DNA of 9,533 nt. It comes from Comamonadaceae bacterium. GTDB lineage: Bacteria; Pseudomonadota; Gammaproteobacteria; Burkholderiales; Burkholderiaceae_C. Made by a program: the position numbers and the translations under genes. Positions within the stretch are counted from its first letter, which is position 1. Every line of letters begins with the position of its first letter. Of this stretch, positions 7,118 to 9,533 are shown piece after piece. Under the pieces are notes generated by a model. That model saw only the letters and a list, made by a program, of their open reading frames with translations. It searched no databases and was not told the origin of the DNA. The stretch lies in NCBI GenBank assembly GCA_947460165.1, contig CANHKH010000092.1, positions 1 through 9,533 of the forward strand, in the 5' to 3' direction.

Positions 7118-7124
7118 TTTGGCC
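7092..7124 (+). promoter_or_regulatory. Candidate leaderless promoter of mpl
   Basis: TACAAT at 7113-7118 matches the -10 consensus at five of six positions. With the usual six bases between -10 box and start site, transcription begins at 7125, the A of the mpl ATG. TTGTGC at 7092-7097 is a weak -35 at 15-bp spacing. The bases before the ATG (TTGGCC) hold no Shine-Dalgarno, consistent with leaderless translation. Confidence 0.5.
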
Positions 7125-8510
7125 ATGCACATTCACATCCTGGGTATTTGCGGCACCTTCATGGGCGGCTTGGCCGCTTTGGCCCGCGAAGCCGGTCACC
7201 GCGTCACCGGCTGCGACGCGGCCGTCTACCCGCCCATGAGCGATCAGCTGCGCGCCTTGGGCATTGAGCTGACCGAAGGCTATGGGGCCGAGCCCTTGGA
7301 CGCGGCGGGCTTTTCGCCCGACATGTTTGTGGTGGGCAACGTGGTCTCGCGCAGCCGCCTGGCCGACGGCAGCGCCAAATTCCCCCTGATGGAGGCCATC
7401 ATGGAACGCGGCTTGCCCTACACCAGCGGCCCGCAATGGCTGGCAGAACATGTGCTGCAAGGCCGGCATGTACTGGCTGTGGCGGGCACCCACGGCAAAA
7501 CCACCACCACCTCCATGCTGGCCTGGGTGCTGGAGCAAGCGGGGCTGGCGCCTGGGTTTTTGGTCGGCGGTGTGCCGCTGAATTTTGGCGTGTCTGCCCG
7601 GCTGGGTCAGGGCCAAACCTTCGTCATTGAGGCCGACGAGTACGACACGGCTTTTTTTGACAAGCGCAGCAAGTTTGTGCATTACCGGCCACGCACGGCC
7701 GTGCTCAACAACCTTGAATTCGACCACGCCGACATTTTTCCCGACTTGGCCGCCATAGAGCGTCAGTTTCACCATTTGGTGCGCACCGTGCCCGGCACAG
7801 GGCGGGTGGTGCTCAATGGCCTGGAGGACAGCTTGCAGCGCGTGCTGGCCCAGGGCTGCTGGAGCCAAACCCGCAGCTTTGGCGCGGCGCAGAGCGACTT
7901 CAGCGCCGAGGGCGAACCAGGCAGCTTCACGGTGCAACAAGGCGGGCAAGCCGTGGCCCAGGTGGACTGGGACTTGGGCGGGGTGCACAACCAGCTCAAC
8001 GCCTTGGCCGCCATCGCCGCGGCCGAGCATGTGGGCGTGAGCCCGCACGTGGCGGCGCACGCCCTGGGCAGCTTTCAAAACGTCAAGCGCCGCATGGAGC
8101 TGCGCGGCACCGTGCGCGGCATCCATGTGTACGACGACTTTGCCCACCACCCCACGGCCATTCGCACCACGGTCAATGGCCTGCGCCGCCAGGTGGGCAA
8201 GGCGCGCATTTTGGCGGTCTTTGAGCCGCGCAGCAACACCATGAAGCTGGGCACCATGAAGGCCCAGTTGCCCTGGAGCCTGGAGGAAGCCGACCTTGCT
8301 TTTTGCCATGCCGGTGGGCTGGACTGGGACGCAAGCGCCGTGCTGGCCCCCATGGGGGGCAAAGCCCAGGTGGGTGCCAACGTGGATGAGCTCATCGCCC
8401 AAGTGCTGGCTCAAGCGCAAGCGGGCGACCATGTGCTGTGCATGAGCAACGGCGGCTTTGGCGGCATTCATGAGCGGCTGCTGGCGCAGCTGGGCCGCGC
8501 CCCTCTTTGA
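7125..8510 (+). CDS. mpl: UDP-N-acetylmuramate:L-alanyl-gamma-D-glutamyl-meso-diaminopimelate ligase
   Basis: Mpl re-attaches the tripeptide released during cell-wall turnover to UDP-N-acetylmuramate, using ATP, and so feeds recycled peptide back into peptidoglycan synthesis in the cytoplasm. The start MHIHILGICGTFMGGLA is the typical Mpl N-terminus; the frame is open 11 codons further upstream through a TTG at 7092, but that part covers the promoter. The protein is 461 residues with the Mur-ligase plan: an N-terminal UDP-binding domain, the P-loop AGTHGKTTTT at 120-129 with Lys125, EADEYDTAFFDKR at 169-181 (a family hallmark), GVHNQLNALAA at 286-296, YDDFAHHPTAI at 336-346 and FEPRSNTM at 366-373. 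EADEYDTAFFDKR and the MHIHILGICGTF start separate Mpl from MurC. It is divergent from the uncharacterised/TlpA pair and has no visible terminator. Confidence 0.96.
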   Translation: MHIHILGICGTFMGGLAALAREAGHRVTGCDAAVYPPMSDQLRALGIELTEGYGAEPLDAAGFSPDMFVVGNVVSRSRLADGSAKFPLMEAIMERGLPYTSGPQWLAEHVLQGRHVLAVAGTHGKTTTTSMLAWVLEQAGLAPGFLVGGVPLNFGVSARLGQGQTFVIEADEYDTAFFDKRSKFVHYRPRTAVLNNLEFDHADIFPDLAAIERQFHHLVRTVPGTGRVVLNGLEDSLQRVLAQGCWSQTRSFGAAQSDFSAEGEPGSFTVQQGGQAVAQVDWDLGGVHNQLNALAAIAAAEHVGVSPHVAAHALGSFQNVKRRMELRGTVRGIHVYDDFAHHPTAIRTTVNGLRRQVGKARILAVFEPRSNTMKLGTMKAQLPWSLEEADLAFCHAGGLDWDASAVLAPMGGKAQVGANVDELIAQVLAQAQAGDHVLCMSNGGFGGIHERLLAQLGRAPL

Positions 8511-8688
8511 CCCTGAACACCGCGCCTGGCCAAGCCCACACAATCGGCTTTCGAGCAAACCAGTCTGTTGGGCCAGCCTGTGCCAAGCATTGAAGAGCCC
8601 CATCAAGTGCGCGTGCAAGCCTTGCGGGTGAGTCCCGTCATGTTGCTAGACTGCATATTTGATGGTCAAAAGACCCAGGAGATTTCAA
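8511..8688 (+). promoter_or_regulatory. Spacer between mpl and the TTT binding-protein gene
   Basis: These 178 bases hold no supported gene. There is no T-run terminator after mpl; the longest inverted match noticed is CTGGCC/GGCCAG, widely spaced. GCAAG-C-CTTGC at 8615-8625 is a small dyad. Hexamers TTGCGG (8622-8627) and TAGACT (8646-8651), 18 bp apart, are the best promoter guess and are weak. The right end carries AGGAG at 8677-8681, the ribosome binding site that sets the next gene's start. Confidence 0.3.
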
Positions 8689-9533
8689 TTGAGAGTCATG
8701 CTTCCGCGCCTTTTTGCGCTCACACTGATGTGGAGCGCCCTGGCGGCCAACGCGCAAAGCTTTCCGTCCAAACCCATCAAGATGGTGGTGCCCTTCCCAG
8801 CGGGCGGCACCGTAGACTTTTTTGCCCGGGTGGTGAGCACCAAGCTGTCCGAGTCCTTGGGTCAGCCGGTGCTGGTGGAAAACCGCGCAGGCGCGGGTGG
8901 CAACATCGCGGTGGAGGCGGTGGCCAAGTCGGCCCCTGACGGCTACACCCTCTTGATGGGCTCAGAAATTGTGGCCATCAACACCTCGCTGTACAGCCGG
9001 CTGTCTTACGACCCCCTCAAAGACCTGGCGCCCATCACCTTGGTGGGCACGGTGCCCAACATCTTGATCGTCAACCCCGCCTTGCCCGCGAACTCGGTCA
9101 AAGAGCTGATCGCGCTGGCCGCGAAATCGCCGGGGAAAATCTCCTTTGCCTCCACGGGCCAAGGCACCTCCAGCCACCTGTCGTCTGAGCTGTTCAAGCT
9201 CATGGCCCAAGTGGACATCACGCACATTCCCTACAAGGGCGGCCCGCCCGCCGTGGCGGACTTGATTGGCGGACAAGTGAACATGATGTTCATCAACATG
9301 CCCACGGGCATAGGCCACGTGAAATCGGGCAAGGCCCGCATCCTGGCCGTGAGCAGCTTGCGCCGTGTCTCACAACTGCCTGATGTACCCACGGTGGACC
9401 AAGCCGGGCTCAAGGGCTATGACACCCAGGCCTGGTCGGGGCTGTACGCGCCCGCCGGCACGCCGCCCGAGGTCATTGCCAAGCTCAATGCCGAAGTGGT
9501 CAAGATTTTGAAAATGCCCGCCGTGCGTGAACA
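8689..9533 (+). CDS. Tripartite tricarboxylate transporter (Bug/TctC family) periplasmic binding protein, 3'-truncated by the window edge
   Basis: Bug proteins are periplasmic solute receptors, many of them binding small carboxylates; some serve TctAB transporters and many are orphans. About 281 residues are visible and the frame is open at the window end; the family is usually near 320. The start is placed at TTG 8689 because AGGAG at 8677-8681 is seven bases upstream. ATG 8698 would be 16 bases away, and ATG 8662 lies before the site. From that start, residues 1-22 form a Sec signal peptide ending ANA before Gln23. Family marks follow: KPIKMVVPFPAGGTVD at 28-43, VENRAGAGGN, APDGYTLLMG, FASTGQGTSSHL, IPYKGGPPAVADLIGGQV and GLYAPAGTPPEVIAKLN. 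No tctA or tctB is in view and the ligand cannot be deduced. It follows mpl by 178 bp on the same strand. Confidence 0.93.
   Translation, partial: MRVMLPRLFALTLMWSALAANAQSFPSKPIKMVVPFPAGGTVDFFARVVSTKLSESLGQPVLVENRAGAGGNIAVEAVAKSAPDGYTLLMGSEIVAINTSLYSRLSYDPLKDLAPITLVGTVPNILIVNPALPANSVKELIALAAKSPGKISFASTGQGTSSHLSSELFKLMAQVDITHIPYKGGPPAVADLIGGQVNMMFINMPTGIGHVKSGKARILAVSSLRRVSQLPDVPTVDQAGLKGYDTQAWSGLYAPAGTPPEVIAKLNAEVVKILKMPAVRE

Noticed and set aside
6636..8618. A 660-codon open frame on the minus strand opposite mpl
   Set aside because: It is antisense to a complete Mpl ligase and continues out of frame through the uncharacterised gene. Composition is alanine/histidine-rich with no family motif.
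8962..9318. A minus-strand frame opposite the TTT binding protein
   Set aside because: The plus-strand frame carries a full set of Bug-family motifs and a signal peptide; the antisense product has no recognisable feature.

Overview
The window looks like a chromosomal housekeeping region from a GC-rich betaproteobacterium, most likely Burkholderiales and plausibly Comamonadaceae. The basis is the accB-accC-prmA cluster, a lysine/alanine-rich H1-like histone gene, an Mpl ligase, a Bug/TctC-type binding protein and CTACAAT-like -10 boxes. This assignment rests on family recognition only; no database search was possible. There is no sign of phage, insertion sequences, CRISPR, tRNA or rRNA genes.

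Layout, left to right. (1) Plus strand: the 3' part of nrdB (ribonucleotide reductase R2), a 181-nt spacer rich in predicted stem-loops, then a histone H1-like gene built on 75-bp tandem repeats and closed by a strong intrinsic terminator at 1737-1770. (2) Minus strand, convergent with the histone gene: accB, accC and prmA in a tight order, followed after 158 bp by an adenosine-kinase-like PfkB gene that seems to have its own promoter. (3) A 378-bp AT-richer non-coding stretch (5576-5953) upstream of accB, probably carrying the acc promoter and leader. (4) Minus strand: a 202-aa uncharacterised protein overlapping by 4 nt a TlpA/ResA-type thioredoxin with a Tat-like N-terminus. (5) Plus strand, divergent from that pair by only 41 bp: mpl, for recycling of the cell-wall tripeptide, with a -10 box placed for leaderless transcription. 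(6) The start of a tripartite tricarboxylate transporter (TTT) solute-binding protein that runs off the right edge and appears to start at a TTG codon.

How the genes relate. accB and accC encode two subunits of acetyl-CoA carboxylase, the entry to fatty-acid synthesis. PrmA methylates ribosomal protein L11. The adjacent kinase could salvage adenosine released when the S-adenosylhomocysteine made by methyltransferases is recycled, though that link is inference. Mpl returns murein tripeptide to UDP-MurNAc.

No clearly new multi-gene system is visible. The points most worth a second look are the symmetric, mutually overlapping divergent promoters at 7084-7124, the uncharacterised protein with a degenerate nucleotidyltransferase-like motif, the stem-loop-rich nrdB-histone spacer, and the histone repeat array.
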